A stretch of DNA of 56,077 nt from Bacillota bacterium (GCA_023419605.1 JAEZXR010000140.1:1-56077), one strand, 5' to 3'; positions 31,873-41,463 are shown, counted from the first letter of the stretch. The notes: a model not told the origin generated them from the sequence alone. Made by a program: numbers and translations.

Positions 31873-33042
31873 TCATATTAGATAATTCAGAACCCTGGAG
31901 ATCCTTCCATCCTGCAGATAGACCCTGGGGATTCTCTTACCGATGATACATACAACCTCATAATTAATGGTACCGATTTGAGCCGCCACCTCTTCAATTG
32001 GGATTCGGCTTCCACCCTGCTCACCAAAGAGTACTACCTCATCCCCCACTTTAACATCCTCCGTTAGATCGGTTACATCCACCATACACTGGTCCATGCA
32101 TATTTTACCCACCACAGGTGCCGATGCGCCATTAATCAGTACCTTCCCTTTGCCGTTCAACAGCCGCGTGTATCCGTCCGCATATCCTATGGGAATTGTA
32201 GCGATCCTGCTGGGCCTGCGGGTTGTAAATATTCTTCCGTAGCTGATGCTGGTGCCGGGTTCCACATCTTTAACCAGTGTCACGTTCGCTTTTAACGTCA
32301 TGGCCGGTTTCAGATCGATTACGGTTTTATCCACTTCCGCCGACGGATACATACCGTATAATATAACTCCAGGCCGTACCATGTCCAGGTGCATCTCCGG
32401 AAACTGTATAATTCCTGCACTGTTCGCCACATGCTTGATGGGAATATAGAGACCGATCCGGTTCAATTCGGTGCAAATACTCATGAATTTTTCATACTGC
32501 ATATAGGTATAGCTCTTGTCCGTTTCATCGGCAGAAGCAAAATGAGTAAATAACCCCTCAATAATGATTCCCGGCAGCTTACTGATCTGCACAACATCCT
32601 TTATGGCACTGTAGCCCGGCATAAAGCCCACGCGGGTCATTCCCGTATCAATCTTAATGTGTATTTTTACATTTCTGTTGAGTTTACCCGCAGCCTCTGA
32701 AAGCGCACAGGCCAGATCATGGCTGAAAACAGCCTGGGTCACCTCGTTGGTGATAATTTCTTCGGCGCGTCTGGGGTCCGTATAACTAAGAACCAAAATC
32801 GGCACTTCGATCCCATGGTTGCGCAGTTGTATCGCCTCATCCAGCATAGACACTGCCAGACGCGTAACTCCGTTACTTAAGAGCGTCCGTGCAACCTCCA
32901 TAACTCCATGTCCATAGGCGTCTGCCTTTACGATCCCCATAATTTCCGCTTTTTTATTTGTTATCCTGCGTATTTCACGAACATTGTGAGCAATATGATC
33001 CAAATTAACCTCTGCCCAAGCTCTATTTAATTTATACTCCAT
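31873..33042 (-). CDS. alr: Alanine racemase
   Basis: 389 aa, PLP-dependent. It makes D-alanine for peptidoglycan. The PLP lysine lies in VKADAYGHGV at about residue 38, the TIM barrel follows with KIDTGMTRVGF, and the C-terminal beta domain carries the catalytic tyrosine in SISYGRIF and CMDQCMVDVTD. The ATG has a GAGGGG site upstream. It precedes mazEF on the same strand, an order conserved in Firmicutes, but two promoters in the 475-bp gap indicate separate transcription. Confidence 0.97.
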   Translation of the reverse strand: MEYKLNRAWAEVNLDHIAHNVREIRRITNKKAEIMGIVKADAYGHGVMEVARTLLSNGVTRLAVSMLDEAIQLRNHGIEVPILVLSYTDPRRAEEIITNEVTQAVFSHDLACALSEAAGKLNRNVKIHIKIDTGMTRVGFMPGYSAIKDVVQISKLPGIIIEGLFTHFASADETDKSYTYMQYEKFMSICTELNRIGLYIPIKHVANSAGIIQFPEMHLDMVRPGVILYGMYPSAEVDKTVIDLKPAMTLKANVTLVKDVEPGTSISYGRIFTTRRPSRIATIPIGYADGYTRLLNGKGKVLINGASAPVVGKICMDQCMVDVTDLTEDVKVGDEVVLFGEQGGSRIPIEEVAAQIGTINYEVVCIIGKRIPRVYLQDGRISRVLNYLI

Positions 33043-33065
33043 CTGACAAATCCCCTCTACCTAGA

Positions 33066-33153
33066 ATAGGAATTGAAAATTGAGAATGGAGAATTGAGAA
33101 TGAAAAGCGTTTGGTTTTTCATTTTCAATTTTCCATTCTCAATTTTCAATTCT
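33066..33153. repeat. AT-rich GAGAATT-type inverted repeat, copy C
   Basis: Left arm about 33071-33104 and right arm about 33118-33152, opposite orientation, short spacer. This copy forms the tightest hairpin of the family. The right arm ends about five bases from the CBS gene stop codon. Confidence 0.8.
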
Positions 33154-33157
33154 TTCT

Positions 33158-33613
33158 TTACTCCATGATTTTTGCAATATATTTTACTACGTCCGCTCGG
33201 CTTACGATTCCTACCAGCTTATCCTCCTTCAGCACCGGTACCCTGTTGATGGCTTTATCTACCATCAGACGGGCAACGTCTTCGATTTCGGTACTTTCCG
33301 ATACGGTTATGACCTCCCGGGTCATGATGTCTTCCACCTTCGTTGCTGCCAGCTTTCTTAGCTCCTCGTTATATCTATGAACTCCCTGGAGGTATATGAA
33401 CCCTCCGAGGAGTTCCACTGCCGCCGGGAATCTGGGCTCCATATCCTTATAGAGCAAATCCTTGTGTGTCACCATGCCAACCACTCGATTCGCATGATTC
33501 ACCACCGGGGCTCCACTGATATTTTTCTCTGTAAGCAGCTTTGCAACCTCTTCGATGGTGGCATCGATGCCAACGGTTACAACCTCAGTAGACATTATAT
33601 CCGACACTCGCAT
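33158..33613 (-). CDS. CBS-pair domain protein
   Basis: 151 aa from the ATG at 33613, which follows AAGGAGAG; a more upstream ATG (33640) has no ribosome site. Two CBS motifs make up the whole protein: MRVSDIMSTEVVTVGID with GAPVVNHANRVVGMVTHKDL, and VEDIMTREVITVSES with RVPVLKEDKLVGIVSRADV. Such stand-alone pairs bind adenosine nucleotides and act as sensors; the partner is unknown. It lies 45 bp downstream of nnr and is probably co-transcribed. Confidence 0.93.
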   Translation of the reverse strand: MRVSDIMSTEVVTVGIDATIEEVAKLLTEKNISGAPVVNHANRVVGMVTHKDLLYKDMEPRFPAAVELLGGFIYLQGVHRYNEELRKLAATKVEDIMTREVITVSESTEIEDVARLMVDKAINRVPVLKEDKLVGIVSRADVVKYIAKIME

Positions 33614-33658
33614 GCAGCATCTCTCCTTTTTATCCAACATTGTAAGCAGTCTCCGCCC

Positions 33659-35224
33659 CTACCGGCTTCCACCGCTTCCCATTATTTCCTTCAACACAAA
33701 GGGAATTTCTTCAACCAGATCTCCAGCAATCAAACCGTACTCTCCCTTCGACTGCGCCACTCTATCACCTGCCCGGCCATGAAGATAGACACCTGCGATA
33801 GCTGCAGCTTCCACTCCTGCCCCCTGCGCAATCAGACCGGCTACAACCCCTGTGAGGACATCCCCGGTCCCGGCCTTCGCCATTCCGGAGTTACCATTAC
33901 TATTAATATATACTTTTCCCCCGGGACATGCAACCACCGTTTTAGCCCCTTTGAGTACAGTCGTAACTTTCCATTTTGCTGAAAACTCCCTGGCAACTTC
34001 TATTCTATTATTCTGCACATCCTCAACACTTATACCTGCCAGTCTGCACATTTCCCCGGGATGTGGGGTAATAACCGCATCCGTCTTCAGTTCCTTCAGC
34101 ATTTCTATGTCACTGGAAATGGCATTCAATGCATCTGCATCCAAAACCAAAGGCACCTTTGCATTCCGCAGGATATACCGGATAATTTCAACTATATCCC
34201 CATGGGTGGACAGTCCTGGCCCAACAGCCAAAACCGAAGCCTTGTGCATCCACGCCTGAAGAACCCCGGTACACTCCCTTGAAAGAACTCCCTTCTCGTG
34301 ATCTTCCAGGGGAACTGTAACGGTTTCGGGGACCGCCGTATCATAGATGGCAGATAGACTTCCCGGTACCCCCAGATAGACAAGGCCTGCACCCGTCCGC
34401 AAAGCTGCCTTTCCGGCAAGACAGCCCGCTCCCGTCATTCCCCTGGAACCGCTGACAAAAAATACTTTTCCATAGCTGCCCTTGTTGCTATTGGAGAACC
34501 TTTTGGGAATTCGTTCGCTTACCTGGTGCTCATCGATGCCCTCATGATTTATATCGATTCCATCGATGGCCCTTTCGGGTATGCCAATGTCCGTAACCAT
34601 GAGCCTTCCTGCATACTCACAGCCCGGATGGACCAGAAGCCCCAGCTTGGGAAAACCGAAGGTCACTGTAGTATCTGCCTTTACACACGTCCCTAGGACC
34701 CTCCCGCTTTCCCCATGGATACCCGAAGGTACATCAATGGCAATAACCTTTTTTCCTGAATCGTTCACAGCTTCAATGACCTGCTTTGCTATCCCGGCTA
34801 CATCCCGTTTAAGTCCCGTTCCAAAAATTCCATCGATAACAAGTTCCGAAGCTCCCAGCGCTGCTTTCACTGCTTCCAACTGCAGACCCTGTAGCAAGAG
34901 CTCCACCGGAACCCCCATGGCTTTTAGAATGGAATAGTTGGTTGCCGCATCGCCTGTCAGCGCAGCCTCCTCCGCAAGAAGAAAAACACGTACCGCCGCT
35001 CCTTTGTTAAAAAGGTGCCTGGCTACTGCCAGAGCATCTCCTCCGTTGTTACCCTTTCCGGCAAACAACACGATGTTTTTCCCCCTGACATTGTCCAGAC
35101 ACCTCAAAATTTCATCTACGACCCGTAAAGCTGCATTTTCCATAAGCACAATTCCCGGAATCCCGAAGTCTTCAATACAACTTCGATCAATCCGATTCAT
35201 TTGTTCAGGCGTAACCACCTTCAT
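33659..35224 (-). CDS. nnr: Bifunctional NAD(P)H-hydrate repair enzyme Nnr
   Basis: 521 aa fusion. The N-terminal YjeF_N epimerase (about residues 1-215) carries LFAGKGNNGGDALAVAR. The C-terminal ADP-dependent dehydratase (about 235-515) has a ribokinase-like fold with LAVGPGLSTHGD, VITPHPGEMCRLAG and GNSGMAKAGTGDVLTGV. Together they restore NAD(P)H damaged by hydration. GGGGGTG precedes the ATG. A position upstream of a CBS protein and alr is common in Clostridia. Confidence 0.96.
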   Translation of the reverse strand: MKVVTPEQMNRIDRSCIEDFGIPGIVLMENAALRVVDEILRCLDNVRGKNIVLFAGKGNNGGDALAVARHLFNKGAAVRVFLLAEEAALTGDAATNYSILKAMGVPVELLLQGLQLEAVKAALGASELVIDGIFGTGLKRDVAGIAKQVIEAVNDSGKKVIAIDVPSGIHGESGRVLGTCVKADTTVTFGFPKLGLLVHPGCEYAGRLMVTDIGIPERAIDGIDINHEGIDEHQVSERIPKRFSNSNKGSYGKVFFVSGSRGMTGAGCLAGKAALRTGAGLVYLGVPGSLSAIYDTAVPETVTVPLEDHEKGVLSRECTGVLQAWMHKASVLAVGPGLSTHGDIVEIIRYILRNAKVPLVLDADALNAISSDIEMLKELKTDAVITPHPGEMCRLAGISVEDVQNNRIEVAREFSAKWKVTTVLKGAKTVVACPGGKVYINSNGNSGMAKAGTGDVLTGVVAGLIAQGAGVEAAAIAGVYLHGRAGDRVAQSKGEYGLIAGDLVEEIPFVLKEIMGSGGSR

Positions 35225-35238
35225 TGTACAACACCCCC

Positions 35239-35327
35239 TTAAGGAATTGAAAATGGAGAATTGAAAATTGAGAATTAAGGATTAAAGCCCTACATCATTT
35301 TCCATTTTCAATTTTCCATTCTCCATT
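35239..35327. repeat. AT-rich GAGAATT-type inverted repeat, copy D
   Basis: Left arm about 35244-35278, right arm 35297-35327. Unlike the others it is separated from the next stop codon by about 20 bp, which contain a small GGGTAAAA/TTTTACCC stem. Confidence 0.8.
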
Positions 35328-35346
35328 GGGTAAAACATATCATATT

Positions 35347-35970
35347 TTACCCAAAGTGTTCCTTGTCCAATCTTTCCAATACCTCTCCACCGAGAAGATC
35401 ATGAAAGTAGGAATATACTTCTGTTCCCTCCTGGGCGAGAGATTCTTTTTCATCAATATATTGTTTGAGCTTTTCCCTTGTTTCGGCGATAAGGGCTTCC
35501 AACTCCTCCACTCTTCTCTGCCCTTCCCTCATTTGCAAATAGACCTGGTTTACCGCATAGTCCAGAAGCTCCAGGTTTTTTTGTTTTACCCTCGCTGGGA
35601 TTCCATCCACAGTATCCTGAACCTGCGGCAATCGATCGTTAATCCTTTTTATTTCCCGTTCCAGCTCTTGCATCTCTTTTCTAGCTTGGTCATTGTTATT
35701 TTCAAAGGCTTCTGTCGTAAGCTTCAGTATGGACTCCATACATACCTTTTTTCTTTGTACCAGCTCTTTGGCTTCTGTTGTGAGCCGCGCTTGCTCTTTA
35801 AGAAGTTCTCTCAGATCTTCTTCACACCGCAGAATATCCGGCGTTTTTTCCGTATTCTTAAACAGTGAATTCCATCTTTCATCCAGAATCAGCAGCGATA
35901 TGTCATTTTTCCACAGAACTTTCCCGTCAAACTTATTTTCCTTGCTATTTCTTTTTAAAAAACCAAACAT
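35347..35970 (-). CDS. Coiled-coil protein of unknown function
   Basis: 207 aa, soluble, no signal peptide. The N-terminus (MFGFLKRNSKENKFDGKVLW) precedes a short globular part (LLILDERWNSLFKN), then long charged helices from about residue 45 to 185 (EDLRELLKEQARLTTEAKEL and RRVEELEALIAETREKLK), predicted to be coiled coil. I recognise no named family. GGAGG lies 9 nt upstream of the ATG. It sits alone between the nnr operon and the polysaccharide cluster. Confidence 0.85.
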   Translation of the reverse strand: MFGFLKRNSKENKFDGKVLWKNDISLLILDERWNSLFKNTEKTPDILRCEEDLRELLKEQARLTTEAKELVQRKKVCMESILKLTTEAFENNNDQARKEMQELEREIKRINDRLPQVQDTVDGIPARVKQKNLELLDYAVNQVYLQMREGQRRVEELEALIAETREKLKQYIDEKESLAQEGTEVYSYFHDLLGGEVLERLDKEHFG

Positions 35971-36063
35971 AGAAGTAAACCTCCGATACGGTTTAAGGTG
36001 AGGGCTGGAAACCTGTTATTTTTCATGTATAGCCCACTTACCCTATTTATCGGAAAATTTGGT

Positions 36064-36115
36064 CAAACCCCAAATGCAAACTTTACGAATTCGTAAAGTT
36101 TGCATTTGGGGTTTG
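36064..36115. repeat. 52-bp perfect palindrome
   Basis: The two 26-bp halves are exactly complementary about the central GAATTC (36087-36092), with no loop. It lies in the gap between the coiled-coil gene and the ligase gene, 16 bp after the ligase stop codon. There is no T-run on either side, so it is an atypical terminator at best. Confidence 0.9.
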
Positions 36116-36130
36116 GAGTAAAACCGAAAC

Positions 36131-37735
36131 CTATTTTACACTTTTCTTTGAAAGTCCTTCCTTTTTTCTAGCCACAATAGCCACCCCCGCTAGAATGATG
36201 CCGACATCAATCCAGAAAAACAGCATGGCCCTTGGATAGAACCAGGTGTACTCTGCCAGGCTCATCACCAGGTTAGCGCTAATAGCAGCAACTCCTGCCA
36301 TGAGGATGTGATTGACCTGCTTTTCCGTACCACTGAAGATGTTAATCATGCAGTTTTTGACCATCCGAATGATAAACCATACGAAGGTCGCTATACCCAC
36401 AAACCCAACCTCAATCCATACCTGCAAAAACGTATTGTGCGTATGGGGGGGGTAGGTCCCATTCAACTCGGGGTGCAAAGGGTATCTCTGAAGAATCTTC
36501 ATGAAAGTTTGATTCTTCATCCCACTTCCCAAACCAATCCCTGTAAACCAGAAATCCTGTAGCATAGGCTTGAACGTCTCGAATATATAGCCTCTGTAGT
36601 TGAAGGATGTGTCTTTGCTCGCCTTGAATATTGTCATTACCCTCCTATAAATCGAGGGTGCGACAATGCCCATTACAGGCAGTGATAATATACCCAGCAA
36701 TACAGCTACAGGAATCAACCGCCTTTCCTTAAAGAAAACAAGCACCATAATGGCTGCTGCCAGACCAATCCAGGAAGATCGTGAGCCTGTGGCAAACAGT
36801 GCAAAGAGTGGAGGTATGGCCAAGGCTGTAAAAAACAGTTTTCTTAAAATACTTTCTGCATTGAAGATAACTGCAGCGAAAAACGGAAGGGTAAGTATCA
36901 ATATCTCTGCATAGCTATTGGGATTCTGCATGGTTGAGTATACTCTTCCCGGCATTCCCGCATTTAATGTCAAATCAGTAAGTGAAGGATCTGTAGGAAC
37001 CCCCATAATACTCTGATAAATAGCGTAAATCCCGGTTAAGCAGATTCCCACCAGCATGATCTCCACAAGGCTGTTTAAAGCTCGACCTGTTCGCATGGAA
37101 CTGCTGATCAGCAAAACAAACAGGAAGCAGGTGGCATAAAATATAAAAGGCCGCAGGCTGTCCATAGGAAAAAGACCGGTAAGTTCTGCCACTACAACGG
37201 ACAGCATAAAGGCAAACAACGCGAAGTCAATGGCCTTTAGGTTAAAGCCTTCATATCGTTGCAGTAGAGTTTTTATAAAATATATTACAAACAGCCCTAA
37301 AATAATCACCGTACTGTATAGATTATTCCATATTTGATGATGGATAACAGCAATCAATGCAATACTGAGCCCGATAGTAACTTCAAATCTAACCAGCAGG
37401 AGTCGTACAAAACGGAATACAGCACTATTTGTTATAGTTCTTACTGTATAGCTTTCCCTCACAACCTCCTTGCTCCCGTGATAAAACCTACCCCAAAATG
37501 CTGCAGGAGCATTTAGTATCCAGGTCAAAAACCTCACAACCCCACTGTACTCCCATACAGAAGATAGGTAATCTCTTCGCTTTACAAAACACCATATCCT
37601 GCTGTGGGAAAACAGCTCTTTTCCCTTATCCGCCAGACCTTTTACCAGCCGAGCTGTAGTGCTGGCGTAATACAAGTCTTTCAGCTTATTCAAGAGGTCG
37701 AATATAAAACCGAAAATTATACTATTATAATACAA
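36131..37735 (-). CDS. O-antigen ligase/polymerase family membrane protein
   Basis: 534 aa with about 12 membrane helices. The N-terminal cytoplasmic part (about residues 1-110) is longer than usual. The Wzy_C/WaaL-like domain includes a large external loop before the last helices with TYPPHTHNTFLQVWIEVGF, the conserved histidine region of the ligase family. It polymerises or ligates lipid-linked glycans outside the membrane. The start is TTG behind AAGGGG, 9 nt away, overlapping the region just after the DUF4330 stop. It is the last gene of the polysaccharide cluster. Confidence 0.9.
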   Translation of the reverse strand: MYYNSIIFGFIFDLLNKLKDLYYASTTARLVKGLADKGKELFSHSRIWCFVKRRDYLSSVWEYSGVVRFLTWILNAPAAFWGRFYHGSKEVVRESYTVRTITNSAVFRFVRLLLVRFEVTIGLSIALIAVIHHQIWNNLYSTVIILGLFVIYFIKTLLQRYEGFNLKAIDFALFAFMLSVVVAELTGLFPMDSLRPFIFYATCFLFVLLISSSMRTGRALNSLVEIMLVGICLTGIYAIYQSIMGVPTDPSLTDLTLNAGMPGRVYSTMQNPNSYAEILILTLPFFAAVIFNAESILRKLFFTALAIPPLFALFATGSRSSWIGLAAAIMVLVFFKERRLIPVAVLLGILSLPVMGIVAPSIYRRVMTIFKASKDTSFNYRGYIFETFKPMLQDFWFTGIGLGSGMKNQTFMKILQRYPLHPELNGTYPPHTHNTFLQVWIEVGFVGIATFVWFIIRMVKNCMINIFSGTEKQVNHILMAGVAAISANLVMSLAEYTWFYPRAMLFFWIDVGIILAGVAIVARKKEGLSKKSVK

Positions 37736-37741
37736 TTTGCA

Positions 37742-38245
37742 TTACCCCTTTTTCTGTAAGCTGTAAACCTTTGCCCAAAAATTCACATTTCCTACCTGTA
37801 CATCTACACTTCTGTCTACATAAAAGTCCGTACTTCCAAAGGAAACCCCTTGTTCGCCTACACCATCCTTATAGATACCAGGCCCTTCTACGGTAATTAT
37901 TACCGACGCGTAACGAGGTTTCGGAGATTCCACCCACACTCCTTTATCATCTGATGCGAAGGAAGCAGATTTGTCAATTTCAATATTTGTTACTTTTCCG
38001 AAATTAGCACCCGTGGAATGGTCAGTAACCATATCGCCAACTTTAATGGACTTTGCCGCAAATTCATCAACTTCCGCTTGATAAAATTGCGTTATAATTG
38101 TATTTGTCTTTGCAAAAGGACTGAGTGTCCTGGATTTCATAAATTTATAACTCACACCTGCAATTCCACCCACAATAATAACGAGTACTAAAATGTCTAT
38201 AATGCTGATCTTTCCAAATAGTTTTCCCTTACTATCGATAATCAC
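37742..38245 (-). CDS. DUF4330 domain membrane-anchored protein
   Basis: 167 aa, GTG start behind GGGG. A short cytoplasmic N-terminus (IDSKGKLFGKISIID) is followed by one membrane helix (about residues 18-36) and an extracytoplasmic beta-rich domain with VGDMVTDHSTGANFGKV and YASVIITVEGPG. This matches the DUF4330 family, whose function is unknown but which recurs in polysaccharide loci of Clostridia and Cyanobacteria. It lies between a GT4 gene and the ligase with tight spacing, so it may assist polymer assembly or export. Confidence 0.85.
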   Translation of the reverse strand: MIIDSKGKLFGKISIIDILVLVIIVGGIAGVSYKFMKSRTLSPFAKTNTIITQFYQAEVDEFAAKSIKVGDMVTDHSTGANFGKVTNIEIDKSASFASDDKGVWVESPKPRYASVIITVEGPGIYKDGVGEQGVSFGSTDFYVDRSVDVQVGNVNFWAKVYSLQKKG

Positions 38246-38308
38246 TTTCCAAATCCCCCATTCTAGTTATTACGCTGTTTTGAAAGCAGCCGGACTCTGT
38301 GCCCTCTT

Positions 38309-39412
38309 TCAACTTTCTCCACAGCTTTTCCTGTATAGATTATATGCTTGCATCACCATGTTATCAAGACTAAATTTCTCTTTCACCGCTTTTAGTGCAT
38401 TCTTCCGGAAGGTTTTTTGAAGGTTTGTATCCTCCATGACCTTCTTTATGGTCTCCGCCAACCCCTTGGCATCATCATATTGAACCAGCATGCCGCAGTT
38501 GGTCTCCGGGTTGATGATATCACTATTCCCTCCCATGTCCGTTGCGACAACGGGAAGCCCTGCAGCCAGCACCTCAATGATGGCAAAACTAAGGGCCTCG
38601 TGCTGAGAAGAGTTGATATACAGGTCGCTTCCATCAATGAGGTTCTTCATATCCTTCCGAAAACCGGTGAATATGACCTCATCCTGAAGGCCCAAATCCT
38701 CCACCTGTTTCTTTACCTGTTCGAAGAAGGGACCGTCACTGGCCAACACCAGCTTGAATTTTTCCTGGGTCATCTTTTTAAGCTCTGCAATGGAGTTTAC
38801 AAGGAATTTATGTCCCTTATCATAGGCGAATCGGGAGCCACAGAATAATACAAAGACATCCTCTCCAATTCCAAACTCCTTTCGCAGAGTAGACTCTGCC
38901 GGTTCACCCCAGAAGTTCGGGTCTACACCATTAAAGACAACCGAAATTTTCCTGCCGTCCACCCCGTTTTGAATCATCATTTCCTTTCCGCGGTTACACA
39001 CGGCGATAATATTTGCCTGGAGCGGCGAAAGAATTTTGTTCCATTTCCTAAGAAACCAGTTGTTTTCCAGAATAAAATGATTGGTATACATGACTTTAAC
39101 TTTAGGATTAAATGTCCTCGAAAAAAGCGCAACATAGTTCTCTCTCAAGTATTGGGTATGTATGAGGTCAATGTCCAGCTTTTTGCACAGCCGGCTCAGA
39201 TCCCAGGCGGCTTTCATATCAAAAGGGTTCCGCATGGCAATCCGGAAGGTCTCCACACCCAACGCTTTCATCCTGTCAACCAGCAAACCTTCCTCATTAT
39301 AAGCAAAATAGGCTTTGATTTGCTTGTTGTTCAGTTTTTCCACCAGGGATTGGACATATCTTTCTGTTCCCGCTTTTCCCGCATGGTTCATCAAATATAA
39401 AACCTTAATCAA
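38309..39412 (-). CDS. GT4 family glycosyltransferase
   Basis: 367 aa, TTG start 8 nt after GGAGG. GT-B fold: YLMNHAGKAGTERYVQSLV at the N-terminus (the glycine loop), HTQYLRENYVALFSR in the acceptor domain, and in the donor domain FCGSRFAYDKGHKFLVNSI and the E-x7-E region SSQHEALSFAIIEVLAAGLP. It builds the repeat unit of the cluster's polysaccharide on the inner membrane face. It is followed by DUF4330 and the ligase. Confidence 0.94.
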   Translation of the reverse strand: MIKVLYLMNHAGKAGTERYVQSLVEKLNNKQIKAYFAYNEEGLLVDRMKALGVETFRIAMRNPFDMKAAWDLSRLCKKLDIDLIHTQYLRENYVALFSRTFNPKVKVMYTNHFILENNWFLRKWNKILSPLQANIIAVCNRGKEMMIQNGVDGRKISVVFNGVDPNFWGEPAESTLRKEFGIGEDVFVLFCGSRFAYDKGHKFLVNSIAELKKMTQEKFKLVLASDGPFFEQVKKQVEDLGLQDEVIFTGFRKDMKNLIDGSDLYINSSQHEALSFAIIEVLAAGLPVVATDMGGNSDIINPETNCGMLVQYDDAKGLAETIKKVMEDTNLQKTFRKNALKAVKEKFSLDNMVMQAYNLYRKSCGES

Positions 39413-39448
39413 TTTTATAACCTCCGAACATATATAATGTTAGGGCCG

Positions 39449-39535
39449 GTTTAAATATAACTTCCGCTGCGATTATGCTACACCCTGCGTAAATACTGCG
39501 AAGGGCCCGCACAAAACCGGAAGCAATATTTTCAC
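39449..39535. repeat. About 85-bp palindromic element, GTGAAAATAT family, copy 3
   Basis: 87 bp. The left end (TTTAAATATAACTTCCG) mirrors the right end CCGGAAGCAATATTTTCAC. It lies upstream of the GT4 gene. Confidence 0.75.
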
Positions 39536-39578
39536 TCTCCCTTAGTATTTCCGATTGTTTTATCTCTATGATATTTTA

Positions 39579-39679
39579 TATACAATAGGATTGGTAACTG
39601 CTAATTTGACGTTCTCACAACCAATGATTCTGGGGTTGTGCGAATGTCGAATTAGCTAAGTTCCATCCTAATTTGTATA
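39579..39679. repeat. 101-bp palindromic MITE-like element, copy 2
   Basis: Same ends, length and hairpin as the copy at 26846-26946, with 11 differences by eye. Two of them are paired: where one stem arm changes, the opposite arm changes to keep the base pair (CATAGCC/GGCTATG becomes CACAACC/GGTTGTG). Confidence 0.85.
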
Positions 39680-39738
39680 GTGTGTAAAAAGCATCTTCCA
39701 CAGCGAAGGGCTCTCATCCTGCCAAAAAACATTCTATG

Positions 39739-41307
39739 CTATGCCTTCCGCAGCAGCTTTCCTTTTACCTTTCCCAACGCCTCTACAGCTTCCTCTACCT
39801 TCAAAAACCAGGCACAAACAAAGAATATAACCGCCCCAACACCTACCGGAATAAACAGCTTTATAGCATTCTTACCTACAGCGCCCAAAGCTCCGGTGAG
39901 TCCGAAGGGAGCTTCAATCCCCCTCAACAAAAAAGCAACCGCTAAAACTGCAGCAACCATAGCGATAGAGGAAACCAGTATCTTTATTCCACTCTTCAAA
40001 AAGTCCATCACTCCAAAGGGGCCAATCTTTCTCCATAAAATATACAGGCTGGAGGTACTTCCCACCAGTGCCGCTATGGAATAGGCCACCGGTATGGCAA
40101 AAACACCGATAAAGTTCATAAGGATCAAGCTGAAGGTTATATTGGCAACCATCATAATTACACCTACGATGGCGGGTTTTACGGTATCTTTCAGCGAGTA
40201 GAAGGCTTTGTCTGCCACCTCCTTTATTCCGAGTCCTACACCGCCAATGCAGTAGAACGCTAAAATTTTCGCAGTCAGGGATACATTCTCCGGTGTGAAC
40301 TTCCCATATCCGTAGATAAAGTTTACCGTTTCATTGCTTACAGACATGAGTCCCAGTGTCATAGGCACCAATAAAAACACCATCGTTTTCAGTATTTTCA
40401 GTACCGACTGCTTGAACTCCGGAATATTATTGGACGCTGCCAGGGTCGTAAGCCTCGGGAACATAACCGACGTCATGGATATGGCAGTAGATAATATCGC
40501 AGCTAAAACCAACTGCTGTGCCACATTCACTACGGAAACCGTATCCTGAAAGTTCGCTGCCATGCTCATATTAAAGATCATGTTGATCTGATAGGCGGAA
40601 GAGCTGATCAAAATAGGAGGAACCAGCTTTAATGCATCTACGACATCCCTGTCCTTTACTCCAAAGGACGGTGAAAATCGGTATTCGGTCCTGTACACCG
40701 AAGGAATCTGAATGAGGGCCTGAGAGGAAAGACCAATCAGTGTCGCAATCAAAAGTCCTTTTATCCCAAATCGGCTGCCGAAAATCAACGTATACAGTAT
40801 AACAACAAGGCTGCTGGACAAGCTGACAATGGCCGGCACAAGAAACCGTCCTTGCGATTGCAGTATTCCCTGAAGCGTGTAGGTTAAGGTATAAAAGATC
40901 AGCACCGGAAACATAATCCGGAGCGCAGTCACCGCAAAGCCATGCTCTCCCGTACTTTCAAACTGTGTCAGCTTTATTATGTAGGGTGCCAGAACCATTC
41001 CCGCCACTGTCAGTAATCCTGCCAAAAGAGAGGAAAGCGTTATGACGTTATTGGCAAAACGGAAAGCTCTTTTCTTCTCTCCTGTACCGATAAAGCCCGC
41101 AAATACAGGGATCATAACCGTAATCAGCGTAGTTCCTATACAATTGATGGTGTAAACCTGAAAATTTACAGCGTAGGAATATATATCCATATGGGCGTTT
41201 ACACCAAATCGCGTCATATAAATCTGCTGGCTTAGTAAAGCCATCAGACGGGAAAGCAGGGTGATCACCATGACCAGCCCCACTGTCTTAGCAACACTTT
41301 TCTTCAT
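39739..41307 (-). CDS. murJ: MurJ/MviN family lipid flippase
   Basis: 522 aa with about 14 membrane helices in the MOP exporter fold. MurJ-like segments include LLSRLMALLSQQIYMTRFG, the internal SLVVILYTLIFGSRFGIKGL and VADKAFYSLKDTVKPAIVGV. MurJ flips lipid II; paralogues in polysaccharide loci act as Wzx-type flippases for undecaprenyl-linked repeat units. Its place between acyltransferase and GT4 genes, with no other Wzx in the block, favours the second role. SpoVB at 54.2 kb is a separate MOP protein. Confidence 0.92.
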   Translation of the reverse strand: MKKSVAKTVGLVMVITLLSRLMALLSQQIYMTRFGVNAHMDIYSYAVNFQVYTINCIGTTLITVMIPVFAGFIGTGEKKRAFRFANNVITLSSLLAGLLTVAGMVLAPYIIKLTQFESTGEHGFAVTALRIMFPVLIFYTLTYTLQGILQSQGRFLVPAIVSLSSSLVVILYTLIFGSRFGIKGLLIATLIGLSSQALIQIPSVYRTEYRFSPSFGVKDRDVVDALKLVPPILISSSAYQINMIFNMSMAANFQDTVSVVNVAQQLVLAAILSTAISMTSVMFPRLTTLAASNNIPEFKQSVLKILKTMVFLLVPMTLGLMSVSNETVNFIYGYGKFTPENVSLTAKILAFYCIGGVGLGIKEVADKAFYSLKDTVKPAIVGVIMMVANITFSLILMNFIGVFAIPVAYSIAALVGSTSSLYILWRKIGPFGVMDFLKSGIKILVSSIAMVAAVLAVAFLLRGIEAPFGLTGALGAVGKNAIKLFIPVGVGAVIFFVCAWFLKVEEAVEALGKVKGKLLRKA

Positions 41308-41428
41308 TTCTTCGTCTAAAGCTCCTTCAATAAAATAAACTGAGAGCTCCCATCCCTTCCCGGGAATGCAATCGCCTTCTGCAGCTAAAGCCCCAATCAG
41401 GCAGGTCTTACCTTAAACCCTCAAATTC

Positions 41429-41459
41429 ATTCTCAATTCTCCATTTTCAATTCTCAATC
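41429..41459. repeat. AT-rich GAGAATT-type repeat, single arm, copy E
   Basis: Only one arm of the repeat is present, lying about five bases after the stop codon of the hexapeptide acyltransferase gene. It may be a half-deleted member of the family. Confidence 0.65.
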
Positions 41460-41463
41460 TGCT

